Part shown: positions 10,375-20,284 of the stretch, piece after piece
Layout of the letters: each line of letters starts with the position of its first letter
Numbering within the stretch: position 1 is the first letter of the stretch
The notes under the pieces: model-generated
What the model was told of the DNA's origin: nothing
Database searches by the model: none
The model's input: the letters and a program-made list of their open reading frames with translations, nothing else
Made by a program: the position numbers and the translations under genes
Assembly (NCBI GenBank): GCA_002694985.1
Contig: NZNS01000011.1
Coordinates: 248,001 to 312,000, forward strand
Origin: Parvibaculum sp.
GTDB lineage: Bacteria; Pseudomonadota; Alphaproteobacteria; Parvibaculales; Parvibaculaceae
Direction: 5' to 3'
DNA: 64,000 nucleotides

Positions 10375-10445
10375 GATGCGGGCATATATGGCCCTTTTTG
10401 GCTGCTTGTGCCAGTAGTTGCGGAAAAGCGGAAAGGCGGGGGGAA

Positions 10446-11282
10446 ATGAGGGGCATCATGGCTTGGGCGCTTGGTCTTGCGGCGGCGGTTCTGGTCCTTG
10501 CGGGCATTGCCGGGTTCTTGTGGGTGAACCGGTTGTTCGAGGCGCCGGAGGCCACGCGGGTCGCGTCGCTTGCCGCCGAACTCGGCGCGACACGGGTCAT
10601 GACCGTTTTTGCCCATCCCGATGACGAGCAGCTTGCGAACGGGCTCATCACCTCGGCCAAGGCGGGCGGCGCCTATGTCGCGCAGGTGACGGCGACGCGC
10701 GGCGAGGCGGGAACGCAGGTGCCTGTGGTCGCCCGGCAGCGCGATCTCGGCATTATCCGCCATGCGGAAGTGCTGAAGAACGGCTTTGCGCTCGGCATCG
10801 ACGAGCAGGAAGTCTGGGATTACCCGGATGGCGGGGTGCCGGAGGTGCCGATGGAAGAGCTGGTCGCCCGTGTGGCCGAGGCCATGACGCGCTACCGGCC
10901 GGATCTCGTCGTGACCTTCTGGCCTGCCAGCGGGGCCACCGGCCATCTCGATCATATGCGGATGGGCCTCGTCGCGGAGCAGGCGATTGACCGGCTCAGG
11001 GCCGGGACGGGTGCCTATCGCGGTCCGCGCCATATCGCCTATGCGCTGACGCCGCCGCGCGCCATGGCGAAACTCGGCGGTGAGCGCGGCCGGTTCGTGG
11101 TCGAAAACCAGCCCGCGCCCACCCATGCCGTGCCCGGCAACACGGCTTCCAAGCTCAAGGGCTGGGAAATCCACGCGTCTCAGGGCGATTATGTCCGCCG
11201 GGCCTATGGTGTGCCTGCCCGCCTTCTCTATCTCGTCTGGGACAAGGAGTTCTATGCGGTGCGCAATCTGGAGGAAGAGTAA
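10446..11282 (+). CDS. PIG-L family deacetylase, membrane-anchored
   Basis: 278 residues. An N-terminal hydrophobic segment (residues about 5-22) acts as a signal anchor, followed by a LmbE/PIG-L domain with the zinc and catalytic motif FAHPDDEQ and the later HLDHMRMG carrying the third zinc ligand. Enzymes of this family remove N-acetyl groups from glycans, mycothiol-type precursors or other amines; the anchor suggests an envelope substrate here, which is inference. I chose the ATG at 10446, preceded by a G-rich site; an ATG at 10458 is possible. The stop overlaps the next gene by one base. Confidence 0.85.
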   Translation: MRGIMAWALGLAAAVLVLAGIAGFLWVNRLFEAPEATRVASLAAELGATRVMTVFAHPDDEQLANGLITSAKAGGAYVAQVTATRGEAGTQVPVVARQRDLGIIRHAEVLKNGFALGIDEQEVWDYPDGGVPEVPMEELVARVAEAMTRYRPDLVVTFWPASGATGHLDHMRMGLVAEQAIDRLRAGTGAYRGPRHIAYALTPPRAMAKLGGERGRFVVENQPAPTHAVPGNTASKLKGWEIHASQGDYVRRAYGVPARLLYLVWDKEFYAVRNLEEE

Positions 11283-11764
11283 TGGAAAGCCTCATGCCGC
11301 TCGCGGGTGAAGTCGCGGAACTCCTGAAAAAGCGGGGGGAAACCGTCGCCCTGTCGGAAAGCTCGATGGGCGGGCTCGTTTCCGCCGCGCTGGTCGCGCA
11401 GGCGGGCGCGTCGGCCTTCTATCTGGGTTCCACCGTCATCTATACGCGCGGCGCCGCCAGGGCGCTCTATGACCTCAAGGGGCCGCCCGCGCCGGATGTG
11501 AAGCCGCTGACAGAGCCCTATGTCGCCGCGATGGCGGAGGTCGTGCGCGAGAAATTCGGGGCCAGCTGGGCGATCTCGGAAATGGGTGCTTCCGGGCCTT
11601 CCGGCTCGCCTTACGGGCCGGGGCCGGGCACGGCGGTAATCGGGCTCGCCGGCCCCCGGCCTGCCTCGATCACCGTCAGCACCGGCTCTGCCGACCGGGT
11701 GGCCAATATGCGGGCCTTCGGGGAGGCGGCGCTCCGGCTCATCCTCGAAACATTGACAGAATAG
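11282..11764 (+). CDS. CinA C-terminal domain family protein (PncC-like amidohydrolase)
   Basis: 160-residue stand-alone CinA-C domain. Visible features are the N-terminal ALSESSMGGLVSAAL and SEMGASGPSGSPYGPGPGTA, equivalent to the TAESCTGG and GxAGPxG motifs of nicotinamide-nucleotide amidohydrolases. The usual cysteine of TAESCTGG is methionine here (SESSMGG), so the NMN-deamidating activity is not certain. Coupled by a one-base overlap to the PIG-L gene. The ffh promoter overlaps its last codons. Confidence 0.78.
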   Translation: MESLMPLAGEVAELLKKRGETVALSESSMGGLVSAALVAQAGASAFYLGSTVIYTRGAARALYDLKGPPAPDVKPLTEPYVAAMAEVVREKFGASWAISEMGASGPSGSPYGPGPGTAVIGLAGPRPASITVSTGSADRVANMRAFGEAALRLILETLTE

Positions 11765-11781
11765 CGGACAGACCCTAGGTT
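11753..11781 (+). promoter_or_regulatory. Sigma70-type promoter for ffh
   Basis: A perfect TTGACA, a 17-base spacer, then TAGGTT, starting inside the last four codons of the upstream gene. The next gene downstream is ffh, 128 bases away, so the transcript would have a leader of about 120 bases. Confidence 0.6.
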
Positions 11782-11843
11782 CCGCCTACGTTTTCGGGAC
11801 ATTGTTGCGCCCCGACCCGCCCGAGGCATTGAGCCCGGGTCAA

Positions 11844-11877
11844 CTTCCGCCGGCGATATTCGCTCGCGGAAGCGTTT
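11844..11877 (+). terminator. Hairpin plus T run in the ffh leader
   Basis: CTTCCGC and GCGGAAG form a seven-pair stem around a 15-base loop, followed by CGTTTTTG. It lies downstream of the ffh promoter and upstream of the ffh start, so it is either a weak terminator for the upstream pair or an attenuator of ffh. Confidence 0.4.
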
Positions 11878-11908
11878 TTGCTTTGTGTTACAAGGATTTA
11901 GAGCAGAC

Positions 11909-13459
11909 GTGTTCGACAATCTGACAGGCCGTCTCGGCGACGTTTTCTCCAAGCTCAAGGGCCGCGGCTCTCTGAGCGAGAAGGACGTGGACGAGGCCAT
12001 GCGCGAGGTGCGCCGGGCGCTCCTCGAGGCCGATGTCGCGCTGCCTGTCGCCAAATCCTTCATCGACAAGGTGCGGACACGCGCCATCGGGCATGAAGTC
12101 CTGAAGTCGGTCACGCCCGGCCAGCAGGTCATCAAGATCGTTCATGACGAACTGGTGGAAATGCTGGGCGGCGCGGAAGCCGACACCTCGATCTCGCTGC
12201 GCGCGGCCGCCCCCGTCGTCCTCATGATGGTCGGTCTTCAGGGCTCGGGTAAAACCACCTCGACCGCCAAGATCGCCAAGCGTCTCACCGGGCGCGACAA
12301 GCGCAAGGTCATGATGGCGTCCCTCGATACGCGCCGTCCCGCCGCGCAGGAGCAGCTCAAGGTTCTGGGCGAGCAGGTCGGCGTCGCGACGCTGCCCATC
12401 GTTGCCGGCGAGCAGCCTGTCGCCATTGCCAGGCGCGCCGTCGAGGCCGCGCGTCTCGGCGGTTTCGATGTTCTGATGCTCGATACGGCGGGCCGTATCC
12501 ATATCGACGAAGAGCTGATGGGCGAGGTCGCGGAAGTGCGCGATATCGCCAACCCGCATGAAACGCTTCTCGTCGCCGACAGCCTGACCGGTCAGGACGC
12601 GGTCAATGTCGCCGAGCAGTTCAATCAGCGCATCGGCGTCACCGGCATCGTGCTGACGCGTGTCGATGGCGATGGACGCGGCGGTGCCGCGCTTTCCATG
12701 CGCGCTGTCACCGGCGTTCCGATCAAGTTGCTCGGTACGGGCGAAAAAATGGATGCGCTGGAGGATTTCCGCGCAGACCGCGTCGCGGGCCGCATTCTCG
12801 GCATGGGCGATGTTGTCAGCCTTGTCGAGAAGGCCGCCGAGAGCCTCGATACCGAAAAGGCCGAGAAGATGGCCGAACGGCTCCGCAAGGGCCAGTTCGA
12901 CCTCGACGATCTTGCCGAACAGCTTCGCCAGATGGGCCGCATGGGCGGCATGAAGGGCCTGCTCGGCATGTTGCCCGGCGTCGGCAAGGCACAGATGCAG
13001 GCCGCTCAGGCGCATATGAATGACGGCACCATCAAGCGCCAGATCGCCATCGTTTCTTCCATGACGAAGGCCGAGCGGCAGAACCCGAAACTCCTCAATG
13101 CGAGCCGCAAGAAGCGTGTTGCCAAGGGGTCGGGCACCGAGGTGCAGGAAATCAACCGCCTTTTGAAGATGCACCGCCAGATGGCGGACATGATGAAGGC
13201 GATGGGCCGCCAGAAGGGCGGCATGATGTCGAAGCTTTTCGGCGGCGGCGGTGGTGGCGCGATGCCGGACATTCCGCCCGAACTCGCGAACGATCCGAAG
13301 GCGCTGCAGAAGGCGCTTTCGTCGGGCGGTTTGGGTGGCGGCCTCCCCAAGGGCATGGGCGGGGGGCTTCCCGGGCTTCCCGGTTCCTCGCCTGGTTTGG
13401 GGGGCGGTTTGCCGCCGGGTCTTCCGGGGCTTCCCTCGGGCAAGAAGAAGAAAAAGTGA
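11909..13459 (+). CDS. ffh: Signal recognition particle protein Ffh
   Basis: 516 residues from the GTG giving MFDNLTGRLGDVFSKLKGRG, the standard Ffh N terminus; an upstream in-frame GTG at 11885 seems less likely. The NG GTPase shows GLQGSGKTTSTAKIA, DTRRPAAQEQL, DTAGRIHID and TRVDGDGRGG. The methionine-rich M domain follows (residues about 320-430). The last 80 residues are a glycine/proline/leucine low-complexity tail built of GGGLPxGLPGLP units ending in five lysines, much longer than in enterobacteria. Ffh binds 4.5S RNA and signal sequences and docks on FtsY. It leads the rpsP-rimM-trmD-rplS cluster. Confidence 0.97.
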   Translation: MFDNLTGRLGDVFSKLKGRGSLSEKDVDEAMREVRRALLEADVALPVAKSFIDKVRTRAIGHEVLKSVTPGQQVIKIVHDELVEMLGGAEADTSISLRAAAPVVLMMVGLQGSGKTTSTAKIAKRLTGRDKRKVMMASLDTRRPAAQEQLKVLGEQVGVATLPIVAGEQPVAIARRAVEAARLGGFDVLMLDTAGRIHIDEELMGEVAEVRDIANPHETLLVADSLTGQDAVNVAEQFNQRIGVTGIVLTRVDGDGRGGAALSMRAVTGVPIKLLGTGEKMDALEDFRADRVAGRILGMGDVVSLVEKAAESLDTEKAEKMAERLRKGQFDLDDLAEQLRQMGRMGGMKGLLGMLPGVGKAQMQAAQAHMNDGTIKRQIAIVSSMTKAERQNPKLLNASRKKRVAKGSGTEVQEINRLLKMHRQMADMMKAMGRQKGGMMSKLFGGGGGGAMPDIPPELANDPKALQKALSSGGLGGGLPKGMGGGLPGLPGSSPGLGGGLPPGLPGLPSGKKKKK

Positions 13460-13537
13460 TTTGAAGAAATATCCGTTTACGGATGAACCGGTTTCCGGCC
13501 CGAACGATCGGCCGGACTACTTGAAAGGTAAGACAAG

Positions 13538-13978
13538 ATGGCTCTGAAAATCCGGCTCGCGCGTGGCGGTGCCAAGAAGCGTCCCTTCTATCGCATCGTG
13601 GTCGCCGATACGCGTTCGCCCCGCGATGGCCGCTTCATCGAGAAGATCGGCACGTTCAACCCGCTGCTCCCGAAGGACAATGCGGACCGCCTCAGCCTCG
13701 ACATCGAGCGTGCGAAGCACTGGCTTTCCGTTGGTGCGCTGCCGACCGATCGCGTCGCTCGCTTCCTGAACGATGCCGGCCTCTTCAAGCGCGAAGCCCG
13801 CAACAACCCGAACAAGGCGAAGCCGAAGGCGAAGGCGCAGGAGCGTCTCGAAGCCGCGCGCATGGCGGAAGAAGAAGCCGCCGAGGCTGCGAAGGCCGCT
13901 GCCGAAGCGCCCGCCGAGGAAGCGCCCGCAGAAGAAGCCCCTGCCGGGGATGCTCCCGCGGAAGAGGCGCAGGCGTAA
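13538..13978 (+). CDS. rpsP: 30S ribosomal protein S16 with acidic alanine-rich tail
   Basis: The first 80 residues are a normal S16 ([26 protein letters not shown] is replaced only in minor positions, then [14 protein letters not shown]). The remaining 60 or so residues form an [20 protein letters not shown] tail, so the protein is 146 residues against about 82 in E. coli. Such tails are common in alphaproteobacterial S16. A GAAAGGTAAGACAAG segment precedes the ATG. Followed after six to 21 bases by rimM. Confidence 0.97.
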   Translation: MALKIRLARGGAKKRPFYRIVVADTRSPRDGRFIEKIGTFNPLLPKDNADRLSLDIERAKHWLSVGALPTDRVARFLNDAGLFKREARNNPNKAKPKAKAQERLEAARMAEEEAAEAAKAAAEAPAEEAPAEEAPAGDAPAEEAQA

Positions 13979-13999
13979 TCACGCTTGCGCGTCGCACCG

Positions 14000-14566
14000 A
14001 TGGGTGACGGGCAGGAAAAAAAGGTCTGTCTGGGTGTCGTCACGGGCGCGCATGGTGTGCGTGGCCTCGTCCGGGTGAAGCCTTTTACCGAAACGCCGGA
14101 AGGTGTTGCCGCCTATGGGCCGGTTGAGACGAAGGATGGTGCCAGGCGCTTTGCCATTGCGGCGAAGGGCATGGCAAAGGATCTCGTCATTTGCCAGCTT
14201 GAAGGCGTTATCGACCGCGATGTGGCGGCTGCGCTCAGGGGCACCGAGCTATATGTGCCGCGCGAGCGTCTGCCGGAAGCGGACGAGGATGGGGAAGGCT
14301 GGTATCACGCCGATCTCATCGGTCTTCGGGCGGTAGGCACGGATGGCAGGCTCTATGGTCTTGTCGCCGGGATCCAGAATTTCGGGGCGGGCGACCTCCT
14401 CGAAATCGCGCCCGATGAAGGCGGCGAGACGGTGCTGATGAGCTTCACGGACGAAAATGTCCCTGAAGTCGATATCGAGGGCGGCAAGATCGTGATCGAC
14501 CCGCCTCTGGGGACTTTCGAGGACGGTACCTTCGGCGACGATGCGGCGGAGGCGGATAATGAGTGA
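14000..14566 (+). CDS. rimM: 16S rRNA processing protein RimM
   Basis: 188 residues from the ATG at 14000; an in-frame TTG at 13985 is an alternative and neither start has a clear ribosome site. The N-terminal RimM domain begins [22 protein letters not shown], and the C-terminal PRC-barrel contains [16 protein letters not shown] and [16 protein letters not shown]. It assists 30S head assembly by binding S19. The stop overlaps the trmD ATG. Confidence 0.95.
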   Translation: MGDGQEKKVCLGVVTGAHGVRGLVRVKPFTETPEGVAAYGPVETKDGARRFAIAAKGMAKDLVICQLEGVIDRDVAAALRGTELYVPRERLPEADEDGEGWYHADLIGLRAVGTDGRLYGLVAGIQNFGAGDLLEIAPDEGGETVLMSFTDENVPEVDIEGGKIVIDPPLGTFEDGTFGDDAAEADNE

Positions 14567-15266
14567 AGGCTGGTCCGCAACCGTGCTGACGCTCTTCCCG
14601 GAGATGTTTCCGGGGCCCTTGGGCGTTTCGCTCGCAGGCCGGGCGCTGGAGGCGGGGACATGGGCGCTTGAAGCCGTGGATATCCGCTCCTTCGCCACCG
14701 ACCGGCACCGCTCCGTGGACGATACGCCGGCAGGCGGCGGTCCGGGCATGGTGATGCGGGCGGATGTCGTGGCGGCGGCGGTCGATAAGGTCCACCCTGA
14801 GGGGGACCGGAGGCCGCTGATCTATCTCAGCCCCCGGGGGGCGCCCCTGACCCAGAAACGGGTCAGGGAGCTTGCTGCGGGGCCTGGCGTGGTTCTTCTC
14901 TGCGGCCGTTTCGAGGGGCTCGATCAGCGGGTCATCGAGGGACGGCAGATGGAGGAGATCAGCCTCGGGGATTTCGTCCTTTCGGGCGGGGAACCTGCGG
15001 CGCTCGCCCTTCTCGATGCCGTGATCCGGCTTTTGCCGGGGGTCATGGGCAAGGAGGTGTCCGGCGAGGACGAGAGTTTCGAAGGCGGGCTCCTTGAGTA
15101 CCCGCATTATACGCGGCCCCAGAACTTCGAGGGCCGTGAGATACCGCCGGTCCTTGTTTCCGGCGATCATGCCAAGGTCAAGGCATGGCGCCGGGAGAGG
15201 GCCGAGGAGACAACACGGCAAAGGCGGCCTGATCTCTGGGAGAAATTTCTCCGGAAAAGGCCCTAA
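14559..15266 (+). CDS. trmD: tRNA (guanine37-N1)-methyltransferase TrmD
   Basis: 235 residues of the SPOUT knot family, methylating G37 of tRNAs that read CNN codons. Motifs include [14 protein letters not shown] at the start, [15 protein letters not shown], the SAM-binding [13 protein letters not shown] and [26 protein letters not shown]. The ATG at 14559 overlaps the rimM stop by eight bases. Confidence 0.97.
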   Translation: MSEGWSATVLTLFPEMFPGPLGVSLAGRALEAGTWALEAVDIRSFATDRHRSVDDTPAGGGPGMVMRADVVAAAVDKVHPEGDRRPLIYLSPRGAPLTQKRVRELAAGPGVVLLCGRFEGLDQRVIEGRQMEEISLGDFVLSGGEPAALALLDAVIRLLPGVMGKEVSGEDESFEGGLLEYPHYTRPQNFEGREIPPVLVSGDHAKVKAWRRERAEETTRQRRPDLWEKFLRKRP

Positions 15267-15366
15267 GACAGTCGCCAATGCCCATTATTTATGTTAGGGA
15301 AGCGCGCTTCCGGGCCGGGATGTCCCGATAAAGCCCAGAACGCCTTCATATCCGAGGTTGAGACCC

Positions 15367-15759
15367 ATGAATATCATCGAGCAGCTCGATCAGGAGCAGA
15401 TGGAAGCTCTTGCAAGCGGCAAGACCATTCCCGACTTCGCACCGGGCGATACGCTCCAGGTCAATGTGAAGGTTGTCGAAGGCTCCCGCGAGCGCGTGCA
15501 GGCCTATGAAGGCGTTTGCATCGCCCGCTCCGGCGGCGGCATCAACGAGAACTTCACGGTTCGCAAGATTTCCTACGGCGAAGGCGTGGAACGTGTTTTC
15601 CCGCTCTATGGCCCGCTTATCGACAGCATCAAGGTGCTGCGCCGGGGCCGTGTGCGCCGTGCGAAGCTTTATTACCTGCGCGGTCTGCGCGGTAAGGCCG
15701 CCCGAATTACCGAGAAGCAGGATAAAACCCGCTTGAAAGAGAAGACTGGCGCAGCCTGA
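15367..15759 (+). CDS. rplS: 50S ribosomal protein L19
   Basis: 130 residues. Starts at the ATG giving [11 protein letters not shown], preceded by GAGG. The conserved core [29 protein letters not shown] and [12 protein letters not shown] is present, with a short basic C-terminal extension. It sits at the 30S-50S interface. A strong terminator follows. Confidence 0.97.
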   Translation: MNIIEQLDQEQMEALASGKTIPDFAPGDTLQVNVKVVEGSRERVQAYEGVCIARSGGGINENFTVRKISYGEGVERVFPLYGPLIDSIKVLRRGRVRRAKLYYLRGLRGKAARITEKQDKTRLKEKTGAA

Positions 15760-15792
15760 TTTCGTCCGCATAACGCGGAGACTGTCTCGAAA

Positions 15793-15830
15793 AGCGGGCA
15801 GGGCGCTGGAGCGCCCCGGCCCGCTTTTTT
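15793..15830 (+). terminator. Rho-independent terminator after rplS
   Basis: GCGGGC and GCCCGC enclose an inner GCGCTGGAGCGC stem-loop, followed by six T residues. It closes the ffh-rpsP-rimM-trmD-rplS unit. Confidence 0.85.
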
Positions 15831-15856
15831 GTTGTGCGGCGACGGAATGATTATCT
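15829..15856 (+). promoter_or_regulatory. Candidate promoter for leuCDB
   Basis: TTGTTG, a 16-base spacer, and TTATCT directly after the rplS terminator, about 55 bases before leuC. The match is moderate; position is the main argument. Confidence 0.35.
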
Positions 15857-15910
15857 GACATAGAGCAAAGAAGGCGGCGGTCCGTAATCCGCCGGAAGAG
15901 AGAGAAGCAA

Positions 15911-17344
15911 ATGGCACCTCGCACAACGCCCCGAACCATGTACGACAAGATCTGGGATGCGCATCTCGTGGAGATGGCGGAGGATGGTACTGGCCTCCTC
16001 TATATCGACCGCCATCTCGTGCATGAGGTCACGAGCCCGCAGGCCTTCGAAGGCCTGCGCATGGCGCATCGCAAGGTTCACGCACCGCAGAAAACGCTCG
16101 CCGTCGCCGACCACAATGTGCCGACGACCGACCGTGCGAATGGCATTGCCGACGAAGAGAGCCGCATCCAGGTCGAGACGCTTGAGCACAATGCGAGCGA
16201 TTTCGGCGTTGAATATCTCCAGATGTCGGATATCCGCCAGGGCATCGTCCACATTGTCGGTCCGGAGCAGGGCTTCACGCTGCCCGGTACGACCATCGTC
16301 TGCGGCGACAGCCACACTTCCACGCATGGCGCCTTCGGTGCGCTCGCGCATGGCATCGGCACGTCCGAGGTCGAGCATGTGCTCGCGACCCAGACGCTGA
16401 TCCAGGCCAAGGCGAAGAACATGCGCATCAACGTGGTGGGCAAGGCACCGGAAGGTTTCACCGCCAAGGACATCGTGCTCGCCATCATCGGCGAAATCGG
16501 CACGGCGGGCGGCACCGGCTATGTCATCGAATATGCGGGCGAGGCGATCCGCGACCTTTCGATGGAAGGCCGCATGACCGTCTGCAACATGACGATCGAG
16601 GGCGGTGCCCGTGCGGGGCTCATCGCGCCGGACGAAAAGACCTATGCCTATCTCGAAGGCCGTCCGCGCGCGCCCAAGGGCAAGGCGTGGGAGATGGCGG
16701 TCGAATACTGGAAGACGCTGCCCTCCGACCCGGATGCGGTGTTCGACAAGGAAGTCACCATCGACATCGCCAACCTGCCGCCGCTCATCACATGGGGCAC
16801 GAGCCCGGAAAACGTCATCAAGATCACGGACCGCGTTCCCGATCCGAAAGACGTGCATGACGAAGCGCATGCGAAGTCCATGCAGCGCGCGCTCGACTAT
16901 ATGGGGCTCAAGCCCGGTACGCCGATCAATGAAGTGAAGATCGACCGCGTCTTCATCGGTTCGTGCACCAATGGCCGCATCGAGGATCTGCGCGCCGCCG
17001 CCGCCATCGCCGAAAAGGCGATCAAGGCGGGCCGCAAGGTGGCGTCCACCGTCAACGCGATGGTCGTACCCGGCTCCGGTCTCGTGAAGGAGCAGGCGGA
17101 GAAGGAAGGTCTCGACAAGGTCTTCCTTGAAGCGGGCTTCGAGTGGCGCGAACCCGGCTGTTCCATGTGTCTTGCGATGAATGCCGACAAGCTCGCGCCC
17201 GGTGAGCGTTGTGCTTCCACGTCGAACCGTAATTTCGAGGGCCGTCAGGGCCGCGGCGGACGCACGCATCTCGTCTCGCCTGCCATGGCGGCTGCGGCGG
17301 CCATCGAAGGCCATTTCGTCGATGTGCGCGAATTCGGGAACTGA
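15911..17344 (+). CDS. leuC: 3-isopropylmalate dehydratase large subunit
   Basis: 477 residues of the aconitase superfamily; with LeuD it isomerises 2- to 3-isopropylmalate in leucine synthesis. The 4Fe-4S ligands are in [13 protein letters not shown] and [11 protein letters not shown], and the substrate-region motif [14 protein letters not shown] is present. A good ribosome site (GAAGAGAGAGAAG) precedes the ATG. It is followed 10 bases later by leuD and then leuB. Confidence 0.97.
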   Translation: MAPRTTPRTMYDKIWDAHLVEMAEDGTGLLYIDRHLVHEVTSPQAFEGLRMAHRKVHAPQKTLAVADHNVPTTDRANGIADEESRIQVETLEHNASDFGVEYLQMSDIRQGIVHIVGPEQGFTLPGTTIVCGDSHTSTHGAFGALAHGIGTSEVEHVLATQTLIQAKAKNMRINVVGKAPEGFTAKDIVLAIIGEIGTAGGTGYVIEYAGEAIRDLSMEGRMTVCNMTIEGGARAGLIAPDEKTYAYLEGRPRAPKGKAWEMAVEYWKTLPSDPDAVFDKEVTIDIANLPPLITWGTSPENVIKITDRVPDPKDVHDEAHAKSMQRALDYMGLKPGTPINEVKIDRVFIGSCTNGRIEDLRAAAAIAEKAIKAGRKVASTVNAMVVPGSGLVKEQAEKEGLDKVFLEAGFEWREPGCSMCLAMNADKLAPGERCASTSNRNFEGRQGRGGRTHLVSPAMAAAAAIEGHFVDVREFGN

Positions 17345-17354
17345 GGAAACGCAG

Positions 17355-17960
17355 ATGGAAAAGTTCAACAAGCTCACGGGCGTTGCGGCGCCGCTGCCGA
17401 TCATCAATGTCGATACCGACATGATCATCCCGAAGCAGTTTCTGAAGACGATCAAGCGCACGGGGCTCGGCAAGAACCTCTTCGACGAAATGCGCTATGA
17501 CGACAATGGCAACGAGATCCCGGATTTCGTTCTGAACAAGCCGGCCTATCGCAATGCGCAGATTCTCGTCACCGGCGAGAATTTCGGTTGCGGTTCGTCG
17601 CGCGAACATGCGCCCTGGGCGCTGCTCGATTTCGGCATTCGCTGCGTCATCGCGCCGAGCTTCGCCGACATCTTCTACAACAACTGTTTCCAGAACGGCA
17701 TCCTGCCCATCGTCCTGCCGCAGGAAGAAGTCGACAAGCTGATGGACGATGCCGAGCGCGGCTCCAATGCCGTCGTCACTGTCGATCTCGAAGCGCAGGA
17801 AATCCGCGGGCCGGATGGCGGCGTCATTAAGTTCGACATCGATCCCTTCCGCAAGCATTGCCTGCTTGAAGGACTCGACGGCGTCGGGCTCACGCTCAAG
17901 AAGGAAGCGGAAATCGCCGCCTTCGAAAAGAAGCTCGAAGCCGAACAGCCCTGGCTCTGA
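17355..17960 (+). CDS. leuD: 3-isopropylmalate dehydratase small subunit
   Basis: 201 residues forming the swivel domain that completes the LeuC active site. Recognisable are [22 protein letters not shown], the [17 protein letters not shown] loop and [10 protein letters not shown]. The start chosen is the ATG at 17355, after GAGGAAACGCAG, which follows the leuC stop closely. Confidence 0.97.
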   Translation: MEKFNKLTGVAAPLPIINVDTDMIIPKQFLKTIKRTGLGKNLFDEMRYDDNGNEIPDFVLNKPAYRNAQILVTGENFGCGSSREHAPWALLDFGIRCVIAPSFADIFYNNCFQNGILPIVLPQEEVDKLMDDAERGSNAVVTVDLEAQEIRGPDGGVIKFDIDPFRKHCLLEGLDGVGLTLKKEAEIAAFEKKLEAEQPWL

Positions 17961-17993
17961 TTGCCACCGCCACCTCTTGGAAGAAGAAACGAC

Positions 17994-19100
17994 ATGACAA
18001 GAAACATCCTCATCGTCGCCGGCGACGGCATCGGCCCGGAAGTCATGGGCGAAGTCGAGCGCGTGATCGGCTGGTTCAACGACAATCGCAAGTTCGACGC
18101 GAAGATCGAAAACGAACTTGTCGGCGGCTGCTGCTACGACGCGCATGGCGTTGCGGTCACGGACGAGACGGTCGAGAAGGCGAAAAAGGCGGATGCCGTT
18201 TTCCTTGGTGCGGTCGGCGGGCCGAAATGGGATGACGTGCCTTATGAGGCCCGCCCGGAAGCGGGCTTGCTTCGTCTGCGCAAGGATCTCGAACTCTTCG
18301 CCAATCTGCGCCCTGCGCTATGCTTTGCTGCACTTGCCGATGCGTCTTCGCTGAAGCGCGAGATCGTCGAAGGCCTCGATATCATGATCGTGCGCGAGCT
18401 GACGGGTGGCGTTTATTTCGGCGAGCCGAAGGAAATCACCGATCTCGGCAATGGCGAGCGGCGTGGCGTCGATACGCAGGTCTATACGACCAGCGAAATC
18501 CGGCGCATCGCGGAAGTCGCCTTCGACCTTGCGAAGAAGCGCGACAATCGCGTCATGTCGGTCGAGAAGCGCAATGTCATGAAGTCGGGCGTACTCTGGT
18601 ACGAGGAAGTCGCAAAGCTTCACAAGGAGAAGTTCGCCGATGTGAAGCTCGACAACATGCTGGCCGATAATTGCGCCATGCAGCTTGTCCGCAACCCGAA
18701 GCAGTTCGACGTCATCGTCACGGATAATCTCTTTGGCGATGTGCTTTCCGATATCGCCTCCATGCTCACGGGCTCGCTCGGCATGCTGCCCTCCGCCTCG
18801 CTCGGCGCGAAGGATGCGAATGGCAAGGCCTGCGCCATGTATGAGCCGGTGCACGGGAGCGCGCCGGATATCGCAGGCACGGGGGCGGCGAACCCCATCG
18901 CCTCCATTCTCAGTTTCGCCATGGCGCTGCGCTACACCTTCGAGCTTGGCGCGGATGCGGACCTTCTCGAGAAGGCCGTCGACAGCGTTCTTGCCGATGG
19001 TCTGCGCACTGGCGACATCATGCAGCCGGGCATGAAAAAGGTCGGCACGAAAGAGATGGGCGATGCGATCCTCGCCGCGCTCACCAAGCTGAACGGATAA
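17994..19100 (+). CDS. leuB: 3-isopropylmalate dehydrogenase
   Basis: 368 residues; oxidises and decarboxylates 3-isopropylmalate with NAD. Motifs include [31 protein letters not shown], the [15 protein letters not shown] substrate loop and the [26 protein letters not shown] metal and nucleotide region, split here only for length. The start is the ATG after GGAAGAAGAAACGAC at 17994. Third gene of leuCDB, followed by asd after 64 bases. Confidence 0.97.
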   Translation: MTRNILIVAGDGIGPEVMGEVERVIGWFNDNRKFDAKIENELVGGCCYDAHGVAVTDETVEKAKKADAVFLGAVGGPKWDDVPYEARPEAGLLRLRKDLELFANLRPALCFAALADASSLKREIVEGLDIMIVRELTGGVYFGEPKEITDLGNGERRGVDTQVYTTSEIRRIAEVAFDLAKKRDNRVMSVEKRNVMKSGVLWYEEVAKLHKEKFADVKLDNMLADNCAMQLVRNPKQFDVIVTDNLFGDVLSDIASMLTGSLGMLPSASLGAKDANGKACAMYEPVHGSAPDIAGTGAANPIASILSFAMALRYTFELGADADLLEKAVDSVLADGLRTGDIMQPGMKKVGTKEMGDAILAALTKLNG

Positions 19101-19108
19101 TTTGAAAG

Positions 19109-19147
19109 CCGCCTGACCCGTTGGAGAACCGCTCCGGCAGGCGGTTC
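19109..19147 (+). promoter_or_regulatory. Mutually exclusive hairpins between leuB and asd
   Basis: CCGCCTG (19109-19115) can pair with CAGGCGG (19138-19144), while GAACCGC (19126-19132) can pair with GCGGTTC (19141-19147). The two right arms share GCGG, so only one hairpin can form. Neither is followed by a T run. It could be an RNA processing or attenuation element in the asd leader. Confidence 0.35.
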
Positions 19148-19164
19148 AAACAAGGAAAACGATC

Positions 19165-20187
19165 ATGGGCTACAAGGTTGCCGTCCTCGGTGCCACGGGC
19201 AATGTGGGCCGCGAAATGCTCAATATCCTCGCCGAGCGCGAGTTCCCGGCGGATGAAGTCGTGGCGCTCGCGTCGCGCCGCAGCCAGGGCAGTGAAGTGT
19301 CCTATGGCGAGCGGAACCTGAAGGTGAAGGCGCTCGAAACCTATGATTTCGAGGGCACCGATATCTGCCTCATGGCGACATCGGGCGAAATGTCCGCCGA
19401 ATGGGCGCCCAGGATCGCCGCCAAGGGATGCGTCGTTATCGACAATTCCTCGAAGTGGCGCATGGACGCCGACGTGCCGCTCATCGTGCCGGAAGTGAAT
19501 GCGGCGGCCATTGCGGGCTATACGAAGAAGAACATCATCGCCAATCCCAATTGCTCGACGGCGCAGCTCGTCGTCGCGCTGAAGCCTCTGCATGAAGCGG
19601 CGGGCATTCGCCGTGTCATCGTCTCGACCTATCAGTCGGTTTCGGGCGCGGGCAAGGAAGCGATGGACGAACTCTTCACGCAGACGCGCGCCATTTTCGT
19701 CAATGACGATATCGAAGCGCACAACTTCACCAAGCAGATCGCCTTCAACGTCATTCCTCATATCGACGTCTTCATGGAAGACGGCCAGACCAAGGAGGAA
19801 TGGAAGATGACGGCGGAGACGAAGAAGATCCTCGATCCGAAAATCAAGGTGACGGCGACCTGCGTGCGCGTGCCTGTCTTTGTCGGTCATTCCGAAGCGA
19901 TCAATATCGAGTTCGAGCGGGCGATCTCGGATGACGAGGCGCGCGACATTCTCCGCGAGGCGCCGGGTTGTCTCGTCGTCGACAAGCATGAGGATGGCGG
20001 TTACGTCACGCCGGTCGAATGTGTCGGCGAATATGCGACCTATATCAGCCGTATTCGCGTCGATCCGACCATCGAGAACGGCCTCAACATCTGGGTCGTC
20101 TCCGACAATCTGCGTAAAGGTGCGGCACTCAACGCCGTTCAGATCGCGGAAATTCTCGGCGCGCGCTATCTCAAGAAGGCGGCCTGA
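19165..20187 (+). CDS. asd: Aspartate-semialdehyde dehydrogenase
   Basis: 340 residues; makes aspartate semialdehyde for lysine, diaminopimelate, threonine and methionine. The nucleotide motif AVLGATGNVGREML, the catalytic cysteine in NPNCSTAQLVVAL and the substrate-binding histidine context CVRVPVFVGHSEAI are all present. Ribosome site CAAGGAAAACG. It lies directly after leuCDB, as in many Hyphomicrobiales. Confidence 0.97.
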   Translation: MGYKVAVLGATGNVGREMLNILAEREFPADEVVALASRRSQGSEVSYGERNLKVKALETYDFEGTDICLMATSGEMSAEWAPRIAAKGCVVIDNSSKWRMDADVPLIVPEVNAAAIAGYTKKNIIANPNCSTAQLVVALKPLHEAAGIRRVIVSTYQSVSGAGKEAMDELFTQTRAIFVNDDIEAHNFTKQIAFNVIPHIDVFMEDGQTKEEWKMTAETKKILDPKIKVTATCVRVPVFVGHSEAINIEFERAISDDEARDILREAPGCLVVDKHEDGGYVTPVECVGEYATYISRIRVDPTIENGLNIWVVSDNLRKGAALNAVQIAEILGARYLKKAA

Positions 20188-20197
20188 ACGAACATCG

Positions 20198-20238
20198 TTC
20201 CACGTCCCTGCTGCATTTCCGCGCGCAGGGGCGTGGGA
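20198..20238 (+). terminator. Terminator-like hairpin after asd
   Basis: TTCCACGTCCCTGC pairs, with two wobble or mismatched positions, with GCAGGGGCGTGGGA across a 13-base loop. The tail is only ATTTCATCC, so termination would be weak or the hairpin may protect the 3' end. Confidence 0.55.
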
Positions 20239-20284
20239 TTTCATCCGCCCACTGACAGTTCGGCGTTAACCTTCCGATAAATCG

